Shown here piece by piece: positions 10,610-22,300 of a stretch of DNA of 64,000 bases; position 1 is the stretch's first letter, and each line of letters begins with the position of its first letter. Below the pieces are notes generated by a model. The model did not search any database, was not told the DNA's origin, and saw only the letters and a program-made list of their open reading frames with translations. The position numbers and the translations under genes are program-made. Origin of the DNA: Lepidodermella squamata (Eukaryota > Gastrotricha); contig JBLDXI010000028.1 in the NCBI GenBank assembly GCA_047495785.1, positions 1,798,001 through 1,862,000 on the forward strand, read 5' to 3'.

Positions 10610-10812
10610 TCAAGTTACCAGTCCAAAACTGAAGAAAGCTTCTTCAATCAGAGCCTTGATCGTTTGATAATGTTTGCATTATCATTGCGGTAAAAGATTG
10701 ACCGGTTCGCGTTGGAAGTCTCTCGCACGACGATAATGAGTAGACAGGTTTTTTGCCAGAACAAAAACCAGGCTTCAGGCTACAGTGCGAGAACCAAAAT
10801 ACAGGAGATTAC
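10610..10812 (-). pseudogene. Dead TPR-array unit psiA, exon 3 relic
   Basis: On the minus strand, an intact-looking acceptor (TATTTTAG, just above 10812) is followed by 'GNLLYFGSRTVA' then a stop. An internal deletion brings in 'FVLAKNLSTHYRRARDFQREPVNLLP', matching family exon 3 ('GHLLYFIAR ... YIARNLPGVIRDFKREPLNFFYR'). Stops and the deletion rule out function. Together with the relic at 14042-14392 it marks a whole extra unit between T4 and T5. Confidence 0.6.
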
Positions 10813-11715
10813 CTAAAATAATCAAAATAACAATTATTTTCGTGGAAAGAAATATCCCTTTTCCCGCAGATAACCATTTTAGTAGCAGAAACACACTTTT
10901 CCTGCAGTAAAAACTGGTGTCAATTAATCAATTTTCTAGCAATTCCAGCTCGATGAACGCTATGAAAGCGTGCGTATAAATCGATTCGCAGGCCAGCGAC
11001 CTCAATCGCAGCCGCAACCTTGCTTGCCCAACTTGGGCGATTTGCCGAAGGCGCCTGTTATCCGAAGCACTGCAACAATCGCAGTTGTTAATGGCACTGT
11101 TGACCGTCCTCCAGTTCCGAAGCTGGTGTTCCGTTTGATTGCTCAGCCTGCTGGGAAGCCGACAGGTTAGTGAGTGCTGTTTCCATAATCTATGTTTTTT
11201 CTACATGTAGTTCTTATGGATCCGGTTTATGATTTACGCACTTTTTAATCAATGATAAATGTTTTCGGAATGTTTATGTATTGATAGCGTTTTCATCTTT
11301 CACAGTATTTACATATTGTGGTCTTCGAATGAGTTCTCATCTATTACAGTAGTTTACAAACTTCAACTGTCATGGAATCTCGCCTCTTATCGCGATTCCA
11401 CGCTTTCTCCATGGCCTCGTCATCTACGTGATCTGCTAACTTTCGAGACTTCGCCCAGCCGCTCCAGGCGCTGTAGAACGCCTACGTACCGGTCGAACTT
11501 CGCTGGCAGAGATCGGCTCTGTTCAAATCGCTCCTGAGCGGTTCTCAACCATCCAGTCGATGCTCGAAAATCGGATTGCGGTACCAGCCGTCTCCGAAAT
11601 CCAACAAGCGTTGCTCGCAGAAGACGATCGGCTCGGCTAGTCGCCCAGGCTCCGCTCCACCGGGTCAAGCCCATCACGAAGCAGCTGCCCTATTGGATGT
11701 GGACCAAAATCGCAA

Positions 11716-11808
11716 CAAAATAGCGTACTAGGGCCACTATTATTTACGCTGTACATCAACGAGATGGCCCCAATACCTCGTTTTGCTAAATTAATTCAGT
11801 TTGCCGAC
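11716..11808 (+). mobile_element. Non-LTR reverse transcriptase fragment (QNSVLGPLLF motif)
   Basis: In one frame the sequence reads 'QNSVLGPLLFTLYINEM', the palm motif of Jockey/CR1/R1-type RTs, then 'FAKLIQFADF', a decayed version of the FADD region. It has no start, is surrounded by stops and is non-functional. It lies in the gap left by exon 2 of psiA. Confidence 0.6.
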
Positions 11809-11842
11809 TTCGAGTCGAGCTCAGTTGCTCCCTAGGTTGAAT

Positions 11843-11949
11843 AAAATCACGTGTTTCAATTGTGGAAAGACAAATAATGAAAGAGCTGAATGCCTGTTTC
11901 CCCATTAGCGTGTATTTTTTGCAAGGAATCCGGTCATCTACAGTACTGA
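11843..11949 (+). mobile_element. Gag-type zinc-knuckle relic (two CCHC motifs)
   Basis: Frame 1 encodes 'CFNCGKTNNERAEC', a CX2CX4HX4C knuckle with the His replaced by Asn. After a stop and frame change, 'CIFCKESGHLQY' gives most of a second knuckle. Paired knuckles of this kind are typical of retroelement gag proteins. The relic lies 35 bp downstream of an RT fragment, so these may be scrambled parts of one or more elements. It is clearly inactive. Confidence 0.45.
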
Positions 11950-13245
11950 AGCTGATTTGGACCCCCAAGTTAGGGAAGACTTGAGTACCGGCAAATTTGC
12001 TGAGTCGTTGTGTGTGCAGTTAGGGCGTATCCAAGACCAATCGATTCCCCCGTTGTTGTCTCCCCCGGTGCAACCTCCCGAGTTAATAGCACATCGGAAA
12101 TTTTGGCATGCGCAACTGCCTCATTCGTTATTGGTTCCGGTAAGGTTAACACCGCCGGTTGAACAAGGTCAGGCTTCGTGACAATGGCAGTGGCCAAATG
12201 GTGTAAATGTCATCTCTTCGGCTGATACCCAGCAGCCAAAGGAGTGGTGATTCCGCATTTCAGATCTTGGCAGGTTGGCTCTGATAACAAAACAAGCTCT
12301 TGGCACTTGGTATGACAAAAAATCTGGAAAAGCGTAATAAAACCTGTGTGTCATTCTCGGCGTAATGGAGTGTCGAAACTGTGTGTAAATATTCATGTAG
12401 ATATGTTGCAAAAGCTCCTTCGACTTCATGGACTTCGTACTTTGTTCGATGTGGCGGTGACGCCACCTGCGCCGTGACACGCGCCCTTGTGGCACGCGTC
12501 CGCTTCTCCCGCCACGGCGCCCACTTGCCCACCTATGCACAACTACGCCTTGCTCCTATCATTCATTAATCTGTTATTTCATATTTCATTACGCTTTACC
12601 AGTGCCTTGGCGTAGTCCTCTCACCCTATCGTCCGCCTTTGCTGAATCAGCCGATTCCATCTTTAATCCGAAGTCCTATTGTCATCTAGAACACATTTTA
12701 TCTATTTTATTTATACATTACATCGGTACGCGGTATCGCGATCCGCCACATTCACTCCGCCTGCCTAACGCGAGATCGGTAATTCATTGCTAGCTTAAAT
12801 AATCTCGGTCTCAACTCACCTTTATTCGTACAGTCATACCTCCGTACCGTTGTTGCCATTTCCGCCCGGCTGGCCGCTTCATTCCGCATCGAACCCGGTA
12901 TGCAACCTCGCCCCTTTATACATTTCTTTCTTACATGATGTTTGTACACAGGGCCTTGATTTTTACCTAATAAAAAGACCGTTAACGCCAACAACCAGTT
13001 GCGCCCTTTTCTTCGGTCTCTGTTACATTCGAACTTCGTTGGAATGTTGGAACCGTCAAGAAATTTTTCACCCACTGTGGATGCATTACGATTCCTATTT
13101 TAGGCGCGATACCAAGCCATCCCGCGGTGTTTTACGCATTCAATTTAGATACATTTATCGCTGGACCATCTTGGAACTAATTATTTTAATTTAGTGCATT
13201 ATTTCATATTTTTTATATTTTATATATATTAACTCGGAAATAAGG

Positions 13246-13647
13246 ATGTCCTGGAAAGTTCGGGCCTTCTCCATCGAAGAACGTACCGTGGCAAGTTTGC
13301 CAGCAGAAATTCTTCTGGAAATGGAAACTGACAGGTCTTATCCACTAGCGATTAAGTACTTTGACGGAAGCTTTTGGGTATCGGTCGTAGAAAAATCCAT
13401 TAGGATGAAGCTCAACAAATTAACCTTGCAACTTCCATCAATAAATTTCCTGTTTTCAGATTCGCCCTGTTGTTCAGGTGCTCATGAGAATCTTGTGCCA
13501 TGCGTTCATCACACAGTGATAATCACTGATGGAAGTTTCCAAAAATTGGCAAAAATCGAATTTTCGTCATGTAGGCTTGGGCTTGGTGTTGAAGGTTATG
13601 GAATGGTCTTCATGATTGCAACAATTGCTTCAATTTTCGCTCGCTAG
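13246..13647 (+). CDS. Unassigned ORF, 133 aa
   Basis: An ATG-initiated ORF between psiA exon relics, preceded by an A/T run (TTTATATATATT). It is a mixed-composition protein starting 'MSWKVRAFSIEERTVASLPA', with a Cys/His-containing stretch near the middle ('CCSGAHENLVPCVHH') and a hydrophobic C-terminal end. I recognise no family. Because the surroundings are transposon debris, chance or a TE fragment is as likely as a gene. Otherwise nothing is recognised from 12000 to 14041. Confidence 0.2.
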   Translation: MSWKVRAFSIEERTVASLPAEILLEMETDRSYPLAIKYFDGSFWVSVVEKSIRMKLNKLTLQLPSINFLFSDSPCCSGAHENLVPCVHHTVIITDGSFQKLAKIEFSSCRLGLGVEGYGMVFMIATIASIFAR

Positions 13648-14041
13648 TGCACGTGCGGCTCTGGACACCTTACGTGCTTACGCAACTCGACACACCGCAA
13701 ATTCGTCGCTTTCCAACTCTTTTAGAAACCGAAATTGAGTCTACGACCGAATTATCAAGAAAACAAATTACAATTGACTCATTAGAACAAATTGAGTAAT
13801 ACGTAGAACGTTTGGTCGAACTTTCTGTATCTTAGACAGCTCCAATATTAGAAAGTTTTAGGCCTCTACGGAAGGTGTCTAAATTAAGGAGATTTCACTG
13901 TAAATACAGTGTGCTTTTAAGGGGTTTAAAGGATTTAAATTTAAACACCAGATATTAGACTTTTCTCTAGCTTCCAGCCAAAATCCAGCTGGAGCGAAAC
14001 CTCGATACGCTTGAAGTTATGAATATAAATGAAATTTACCT

Positions 14042-14392
14042 ATAATGCAGCCGCAGTGACCAAGTGCGTCGAGGTTCCGCCATCACTTCATCAAAGCCTT
14101 GTGGGTTAGAGCGCATGCGGCGACCTGATACGTATCATGGGCACAATGAAGGCGAAACCTTGTAGATCCGAGTTTCGACAGGTGATTTACAATCGGCTGA
14201 GCAAATCGCTGATTGATGTGAAACAGAATTCAGCGCATCGTTTAGCTTCGAAAATATGCACTTCCAAATCGACGTTCTTCTTGCCTCGCAGCAAATTCTT
14301 CGACTCTCATCTCCAAATGCACTTTTGGCACATCTTCGACTGGTTTCAGCTCGGAAATATTGTACGAATGTTCATTGCCACCCCAGTTTTGT
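14042..14392 (-). pseudogene. Dead TPR-array unit psiA, exon 1 relic
   Basis: Minus-strand translation from about 14392 reads 'NWGGNEHSYNISELKPVEDVPK', then 'VEEFAARQEERR', matching the family leader and the start of TPR 1 ('NWDGDETLNILSDLKSADDV ... AARQEERR'). Stops and frame changes follow, and the 'FYTNAS' part is destroyed. The first ~20 codons including the ATG are missing, but the 5' splice site survives (TATAG/GTAAATT at 14042/14041). With the exon 3 relic at 10610-10812 it defines a dead unit. Its middle exon was not found and appears deleted or replaced by retroelement debris. Confidence 0.7.
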
Positions 14393-14456
14393 AAAACAAA
14401 TAAACAAAGAGGACTATAAATAAGCGAAAAATTCTCAATATAAATACTGTTTGCAT

Positions 14457-17400
14457 CTATTCGAAAATGGTGATCGACCCAATTTCACGCAATGCCTCCT
14501 TGTCAATCGAACGAATAACGGCGTCGAATTTCTTCGAATTTTTAGCCAGAAAATATACAGCCGCATTGACATGTTGAAGGACCTCTTTCTTCCATTCCGG
14601 ATCTGTGTCTTTTTTCAAAATATTACAGGGAGGTTTAAGAGCCTTTCGTAATCTTATCAATTCCTCGATGAAATTGCCCTTTTGCTGGGAGAAAACAAGA
14701 GGTTTTTCCCAGCACGAAGCAGCGTCCTCCATTTGACTAGCAGCTAGAAAGAGCAAGAGCGAGAAATTTCTGACATCTCGTCGATAGGCGAAATCCAGCG
14801 GTTCCCGAATGAAGTCGCGAATCACCCCAGGCAAATTTCGAGCAGTGTAAAAAGCGAAAGATGGTTGTCTGGCGAACGCTGCTGCCATTTTCTTCTCAGA
14901 AGCGACGATTCGGAAGAAGAGACTCGGCGTCAGATACATCCCTTCGCTTCTGCATTGCCGAGCGATGAAATACAGAAGATGGCCTAGGAAAAAATTGAAT
15001 GTGAATTTATAATTGAAAAATATAAAAAAATAATGAAAATGAGGCTTCTACAACATGTTCTTCTGTTCACATTTGCATGGAAATTGTCACTTCCAAGGCA
15101 TTTTCAACATCTTTTCTAGCACAGGATTCATCGTTCTGTGTTTCTCCACCTAAATTTGTTATACATACTGAGTGACCAATGGCTGCTGTTGACTCTTCAC
15201 ACCGTTTAGGACGACGCCTTCAATGATACTCGACTGGCGACGTTTAGAACCTACTTGGCTAACCACACTATCGGTGGTGAGCATGCCCCCGCCTCCGTTC
15301 TACACTCCAATCGCCAGCTTAGACTACAACTCGTGGGGGAGGCGCTGGGAAATAAAATAATTCGTCAAAATTGTAGTTCGATTGTTGTTTTCGTTAAAAA
15401 AATACTCGCCGATTTTATACGATTTTTGGTTTAAGGCGACCTTGGTATGCCTTCGTTAAATTCGCCTTTCTCGAATTGCCCGTCTCGATTGATCAACCAA
15501 ACGTTTGGTTCAGAAATGATAACCTGTAATACCATGATGAATGAAACCAAAAGCTAACACGACACCCGCAGTGATTGTGCGTGACGTTGCCCTGGCGATC
15601 GTCAATGCGTGCAAACTTTCCGGGCGTTAAGCAGGTTCAGTGCTTCGCCCACGTGATGATGAACGTCGACGATAACCTTCCCCTCATCAAGTTATCGTGT
15701 TTGGCGAAAGGATTGAGGAACTCAGATTCATCAGCTTCATCATTCCCTCTAATGAGTGCCGCTTTACAATCTGGGAGACGTCGCCAAGTTCAAGCTCAGT
15801 TACCACGTAGCTGTGCTGAGAAACGGCAGTAGGACTGTCGATGCCGGCTTTTCAGCAAACAATTCGTTTGCTATCATTCTCTCGCTTTCGAGATTCAAGC
15901 GGGTCGTCCTGTTCATTTTAATTATGCACTCCAATGCAAACTGGAATGGCTTGACCTCCAGGGTAATCGAAATGTTCACATTGCCACGCTTATGTACAGA
16001 TGCCTTGTTGGCGATGCACCTAATGCTAGAAAATCCATTTTTCTACCTAACCCTCCTTTTGTCGCCTAAAACTTGCCGGGAATTTTTCTCCTATCTTCTG
16101 ATTCATGGTCAACCATAAGAACTGATAGGATTGTGGTCCCAATTCCGTGACGAATTGTGTGCTGATTTCATGCATATCGAGAAGGCTAAAAATCCGAATG
16201 CTGGCTATTCCGATGCAATCTACCGTCAGGGATTGCTACATTTAGCTGATCTATTGGCGGCAGAATTTGGCTAAAACGTTCATTGTCCGTTGTTGAAGAT
16301 ATTCACAATCAGTTAATCGATGAATAGCTGTCAACTACGACTTGGAAGTATTGAGACAAATAATCGAAACGAATATACCCTTGCAAAACTAAGACTCGAC
16401 TCGAAAATTTGTTTGGCTACCGCTTCCAGTGGTATCGCGGCCAATCTACTACAAGGTGGCAGAACTTTTCACAGCCGGTTTGTAGTTCCCATCAACCTTA
16501 GCGAAAAGTCGAAACGCTCAACTTCCAAGAATCTCTCAAATAAGGAGGCGTGTTTGCCACGACATGGCCTACGTCGCTTTCGTATGAGGGAAAGACAGCT
16601 GTGAAGTGCACTGCTGTGTGCCGAAATGAACAATACCGTTCGTTGAAGGAATTAAGGAATTGACTAAAAGGGCATAAATTTAATGTTTTCTTTTTCTTTT
16701 TTTCATTTTGATTTTTGAGTTCCAAAACTGGGGGGCTTCTGATACCCCAATAAGTTTCAATCGACAGTTCACTGCTAACGAATCCGAGCAGGGTAAAGTG
16801 GAATCACCGATTCAGGTACCGCCAAGTCAACTGGCTTCTACCCCCGCCAAGACAGTCATAGCGCCGGCCTTATCTGAGAAGCGATGAGCGATGGACAACG
16901 CAACGAATTCGAAGCGTCTGATCATTAGCGACCTAATCGATGACGTTGATAGTGACAACTTGGCCGAAATTATCGGTGACATCTTATGAAATGAAGAGTT
17001 CGTTTTTTTTCGTTTATTACCCGTCGACAAAACTAATAGGACGGCCGATAATGATGCTTTGTAGCTTCAACCGCGAGCATCGAAACGTTGTGGCTATTTT
17101 ACCAAGTGTCGATGGCTTTGCCTGTTCGAAGGGTTTCCCAGATACAGCCCGTAACCGATTTTTTTAGCACACAAGCAGTTCTCAGCAGATATCTTGCCTG
17201 GCTACACGAACTCGGGTATATCATCTTCGCCTTATTAAATGGTCAGATCGAGTCAAGCCATTCAATCGTCTTGAAGAAGAAAGGATGAGATTACGGATTG
17301 CGATCCTTCGCAAAATATCAAGATACGGAAAGTGACGGAAAACGCGCAATGAAAAAAGTTTGCATATTTAGACCGCCAAAAACGGTCTTTCAATAAATTC

Positions 17401-19222
17401 ATAATAATAATAGTTTTATTTATCCTCTTCTAGACTGAGCGTCATAGACCGTATCCGGTTTTGAAGAGGACGAAGGCAGGCAAAGAGTAATCCTTACCCA
17501 CCCCACCCCCGTCCTTAGACAGTCCTACTTAAATGAGACTCTATACGCTCTATGGATCCATCTCATCCAGATCTCCCCCTTGGTGCAAATCACCCCAACG
17601 GAGGCGTCCAACTCCTCCAATCCACAATAAATTTCTTTACAAAAAATAGTTTTCAAAAAAAATTGAAATAAATAAATCGTAAAATATCGTATATCGTAAA
17701 ATAAGAATGTTTTCTCTTATACGTTGGCCTTTAGCGTGAGCGGGCGCCTATTATTTTACTATTAAATAAATAAATAAAATAAAAATTTGAATACTCAAAA
17801 TTCACAATAATTTTTGTAACATTGAGGCAAAAATACCTAGAATTGAAGTGATAGCAATCGCGTTGCCAAGTTCGGCTTTCGACGCTTTCCGCCACGGTTC
17901 CAACCACCATTCCCAGCACTCATTCGATAGATTTCCCAGCCTGCCCAGCGCCATGCCGTACGGATGGCCGTCTTCAATCAGCAACTCAGGCGACGAGCAA
18001 AACCCCGCAATCCACATGTGGACGCTATAACTTGGGTCACACAACGGGTAGTGACCTCTAACGAATCGCTCTCGCACAACAGGACTGTCATCAAGCGGCA
18101 CCATTAGAATGACAAATCTGTTCAAAATCAGGCGATGAATCGGGGAGATGGTCAGCAATCGAATGCCACTCCGCTTCGCCATTTGCCGGCCAAATTCGCA
18201 CATAAATTCGATGAAATTCGGCGTAGTAAACAAATCACGCATAGCCATGTTTCGGAGATCGAGATCTTTTGTGGTTGGCGGAATAAGAAACTGCAACAGG
18301 AAGAAAACAAGCTGCATAACCATTGTCTCGAAAAACGACATTTTCATAAAATCGATTTCAGGAGAAAACAATCGCTTGATGAACGGAATTTGCTTGAAAA
18401 TCCGCATCAGCCCTGCGTCGTACAAAGGCCGGGCACCACAAGGATATTGCTTCGCGTAGCCGTGAAGTTCGTAGAGCAGGAATAAAAAGGAGGTTTGCTC
18501 GGGCGATCCATTTGTCATCGGCGAATTGCCGAGTGAAATCAGCCGTTTTATGGCGGCTTTCATCGATTCATGATCGCAGAATTTCTGACGGACGGGGCGG
18601 CGATGAATTTGGATTGATTCACATTTTCTGAAAAGCTCTAAAATTTTACAAATAAATTGCGATTATTCCTATTAAAAATCATCTCACCTATGTACATTTC
18701 TGTACTTTTCCGGGAATCACCCATCAGCTGGCGGAGACCATTAATATGTCCAACAGCCAATTCGTCATAGCCTAGGTGCATAAAGGCCATAGCGCAAAGT
18801 TGGCAGGCTTTAAACGCCTTATCGTTGATTTGAAGCACCAATTTCGAATAAATTATTGCTTCCTCATATCTTTCGAGCTGAATGCAACACATTGATGCAT
18901 TCGTGTAGAAACGAGAATCTTCAGGTGGAGGCCAATCAGCGGAGCAAATCGCTGATTTGTAAGTTTCAAGAGCTTCTTCGTACTGCTCAGCTTCATACAA
19001 TTTATTGCCAGCCAGTCGGCGTTCTTCCTGCCGCGCAGCGACTTCTTCGGCCAGTTTTTCGCCACCGTTCAGCTCAACTCGAATTTTCTTATGTAATTTC
19101 CGCACATCATCGGCTGATTTGAGGTCGGAAAGTATATTCAAGGTTTCATCGCCGTCCCAAAATGATGATGTAACTTTTTCACCATACTCAAATTTACCGA
19201 ATAAAGTTTCAAATAATTTCAT
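14457..19222 (-). CDS. TPR-array gene T4: TPR plus two unassigned helical domains
   Basis: Exons in transcription order: 18688-19222 (535 nt), 17837-18637 (801 nt), 14457-14983 (527 nt); 620 aa. The ATG at 19222 is used; the frame extends two codons upstream without another ATG. Intron 1 is only 50 nt (TAG/GTGAGA ... ATTTTAG), whereas intron 2 is 2853 nt and full of MULE and Helitron debris. Exon 1 has three TPR-like repeats with 'SADWPPPEDSRFYTNAS'. Exon 2 has 'RIFKQIPFIKRLFS', 'DLRNMAMRDLFTT', 'VRERFVRGHYPLCDP' and 'EPWRKASKAELGNAIA'. Exon 3 begins 'GHLLYFIARQ' and carries 'YTARNLPGVIRDFIREP' and 'KGNFIEEL'. Ends in TAG at 14457. A 3' splice-like TTTTTTAG lies 10 nt before the ATG. All frames are intact, making it one of the best candidates for a working copy. 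Function is unknown; soluble and protein-binding by inference. Confidence 0.82.
15571..15699 (+). mobile_element. MULE-type transposase fragment
   Basis: With one frameshift the sequence reads 'VIVRDVALAIVNACK' followed by 'FPGVKQVQCFAHVMMNVDDN'. The pattern is an Asp-containing 'D.A.AI..A' block, then 'FPG...QC..H...N', which resembles the catalytic region of Mutator-like transposases. It is short, frameshifted and non-functional, and lies in T4 intron 2. A FLYWCH relic elsewhere in the array (25476-25610) fits the same superfamily. Confidence 0.4.
16070..16520 (+). mobile_element. Helitron helicase (Pif1-like) fragment
   Basis: Conceptual translation, with stops, gives 'CREFFSYLLIHGQP', then 'LWSQFRDELCADF', then 'LLHLADLLAAEFG', and after two stops 'ICLATASSGIAANLLQGGRTFHSRF'. 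This order matches the pre-helicase and early helicase part of Helitron Rep/helicase proteins. The segment just before the 'ATASSGIAA' motif is where the Walker A loop should be; it is damaged here. The fragment is dead and lies in T4 intron 2. No Helitron terminus (CTRR with hairpin) was identified. Confidence 0.55.
17300..17800. other. Non-coding repeat debris in T4 intron 2
   Basis: An A/T-rich stretch including a short (TAAA)n run near 17763-17785 and a G/C-richer block (about 17430-17620) that may be the tail of an interspersed repeat. I see no coding capacity and cannot name the repeat. Confidence 0.3.
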
Positions 19223-19331
19223 TTTCAAACGCCTAAAAAATAACTATTTTAATGTTCAATTTTATTTGAAATATTAGGAAAATATTTTGTTTTTAAATTT
19301 CACCACATATAAAAGTTTGCATGATAACAAA

Positions 19332-22300
19332 TTATTGCGACATCAAATCCTCTTTGTTGATGATTGATGAAATTTCCCGATCGAATTTCCTTGAAGCCAA
19401 TGACAAAGCCATCATCGAAGCACCGCCACTTCGCGACAATTTTTCCAAAAATTCGGGATCTTCAGGGAGCAGCCTGCCGGGTGAAAATTTCGCGATTTTC
19501 AGGAAAGAGCACATCTCTTCGATGAAACTGCCTTTCAGGCCGCAGTAGATAGGCTCCGATTCCCAAAATGAATCCAATTTTTTCGTATAAGCCACGATTT
19601 GCAGAAGCAGGTTGAACGACCCAAAAATATCATTTCGGTAGAAAAAGTTGCGAGGTTCGCGCTTGAAATCGCGAATAACGCCAGGCAAATTTCTGGCTAT
19701 GTACAGCGCGAATTCGGGTTGTTTGACGCAGGCTTCAGCGATTTTTCTGTCCTCGGTAGCGACTCGCCAAAACAGCGTTGGGGTCATGAAGAACGCGCAG
19801 TCGGTTTCTCGAGCCAGGAAATACATGAAATGACCTAAAATTGAAAGATCAATCATAAATAATAGGGTGGTATTAATTAGGTCTATTTAGCCTATAAGCA
19901 TTTTTATGTCTCTCATTCAACTCCAACTCAACTCAAACAGAGGAGTGCATTCATTTTTTTAATATAAAACCGGAAATCGCGGCGAGCTGAAATCGGTAAT
20001 TTTCCACATGGGAAATGACCCTTTTCTTAAGGTTTACTCCAACTTATTTATTTTCTTCAACAACAAAATGTAAAACGGATTATGAAACGGAACTGAAACG
20101 GAACTGAACACTCTTCGAGATTCTGACCGGACAACAATGAAAAGCACTTTTTCTCCTATCATCGTTATTCGAGCTTCTTTACTGGATCAAGTCTCGATAA
20201 AGATTCGACACACCAGGCAAGGTATGGCAAGGTATCTCCAAACTTAGTTTCAATCTATGAATCTATGAACCTGGGCGAGGTGATTGTTAGTAATAGATTT
20301 TCTAATACCAATCCATTACGAACCCCGGCGTTCTTCAACTATCGATGTGGATGCCAAGCAAACCCACAATTCGAAAAACAACGGCTCCTAGGGAACAATT
20401 GGCCATCGGCAATCGTCCATGATTGGACCTTTGAGCATCCCCATCGTGCCAAAATGGAAATTAAAGACGATGGAGCGAACTGCGAGTGAGTGCAAATTGA
20501 AGATGCGATAACCTCGTGTCATAGAATCTTATTTCATTGATTTTTTTTATGATCCCTAATTAATTCAAGGTAGCTCCGGTGAGATACTTTATCGTGGTCC
20601 ATGCTCTTCCTCGTCTTTTTTAGGGATCCGCGTAATTTAATTTGTTTTGTTAACTATGCTAAAAATCAAAACACCATCAATGCAGTCTATCATGAAGTTT
20701 TGTTGCGATGAATATTTCATTTTTTTGTAACTCAGAGCTGGAAAACAAGCGACATTTCCAGCGAACCAATAATACCTATTAAAATTTCCTTGAAATCCAT
20801 GCCCATTTATATTCCCAGTATTTCCCATATACTGTTATCTACTCTTATTTCCTCTTGTATCCTCTTATACCCTTATACTCATGCGGTCTTAAGCGAATTG
20901 TTCGCGACACTTTGGAGGGGTTTTCTGGAACAGCCTTCTTTTATTCTATTTTATCGGTAATACCCCACATGAGCAACTGTTAGTGAGTAGCCAAGCCTTG
21001 ATTACTCGGACTAAAAACTGCTCTGAAGGATTCAAAGCGAAATTAAATCGGCGAGCCAAGATGCCTCATCAAAATCATTAGAAAAATACAGGAAAATAAA
21101 TTCGACTTCAAAAAAACAGTGTTCTGTTAACCCATTCCAGCCACGTGACGTAGATTAATTAAACAGACGCTGCTGCTACACCCGCGAAAATTTTACTTCC
21201 AATTTCGATAATTGTTCCGCAAGTTGGGGTGCAATAGGATTCAAAGCTCGGGTCTCGTCATCGAACTTCTACGGTTAGGGAAATGATCGCGTCCAAGGTC
21301 GTACCAACGACCGGCATCAAATTCATTGCGGAAAATCGCTTTGATAAAAACTTGTCATCGCCGGCTTTATCACGCTGAAACTCGATTTGAAGCCCACCGA
21401 GGTTTATTTCAGCAAACACGTTGAACTGAGATCGAGAGGCGGGGCTTGCCAACTGAATACTGATGTCGGACAACTCATGGCGTCGCTGTTGTTCACAACT
21501 ACCCGGCAGATCAATGGAACCAATGCGATCGCATCGCAGCTCGCCTGCCCAGGTTGGAAGCTGGGTTGGAAGGTTAACACTTCGCTATTCTCCGAACTTT
21601 CGGCGTCCACCCTGTCATCTTTCGCTTCATTGAACTACTTCGCCCGAAACTGAGTTGGACGGATAAATTGCTGCAACAGCTCAGTGCCGGACTGCCGATT
21701 CAGCGAGCCATGAACGTTTTCTACGAGCGTCTCAACAGCCGCCTGAAGCAGCTAGTCCCGCAGTTCGGCACCCGTCTAGTTCTCGACTACTTGCGTGCCA
21801 TAGCACTATGCTTTAACTTGGTCACTATCTACTCAGGTGCACACCAGAACAACCCAAGCGACTCTGATGACGACCACTGATTTTACTCAACAAATTATCT
21901 TAGGTTACTATTTCAACCCACTGATTCCACTTTAACATCTTTTCCCATTTGCTTTTATTCGCCAAGGGGCAAGTTATTTACAGCGAAAGATTAGAAGTAG
22001 TCAGCAGTTTCACATATTAAGGTAGCATAATTACTTCGTATGGAGCTTCAAAAAGCGACATCAGGGCTACAATTGAGAAAAGCTGCAAGGCTTTCGGTGC
22101 CTCGAAAAATATGTTTTGGTAATAAATCTATTCCAGTTAGTGTATAAATGAAATTTTCAGGAAGCGTACCAGCTACGCGAGCTTGCCAATCCCAAAATTC
22201 CTCAGCCGGGAGACTCACAACAAAAATCGATGATTACCTGGAGGCAAAAGTGCAAGCTGTAAAGCAAGCAGCATCCGAAACCATCCCAATTTGCAAAGCA

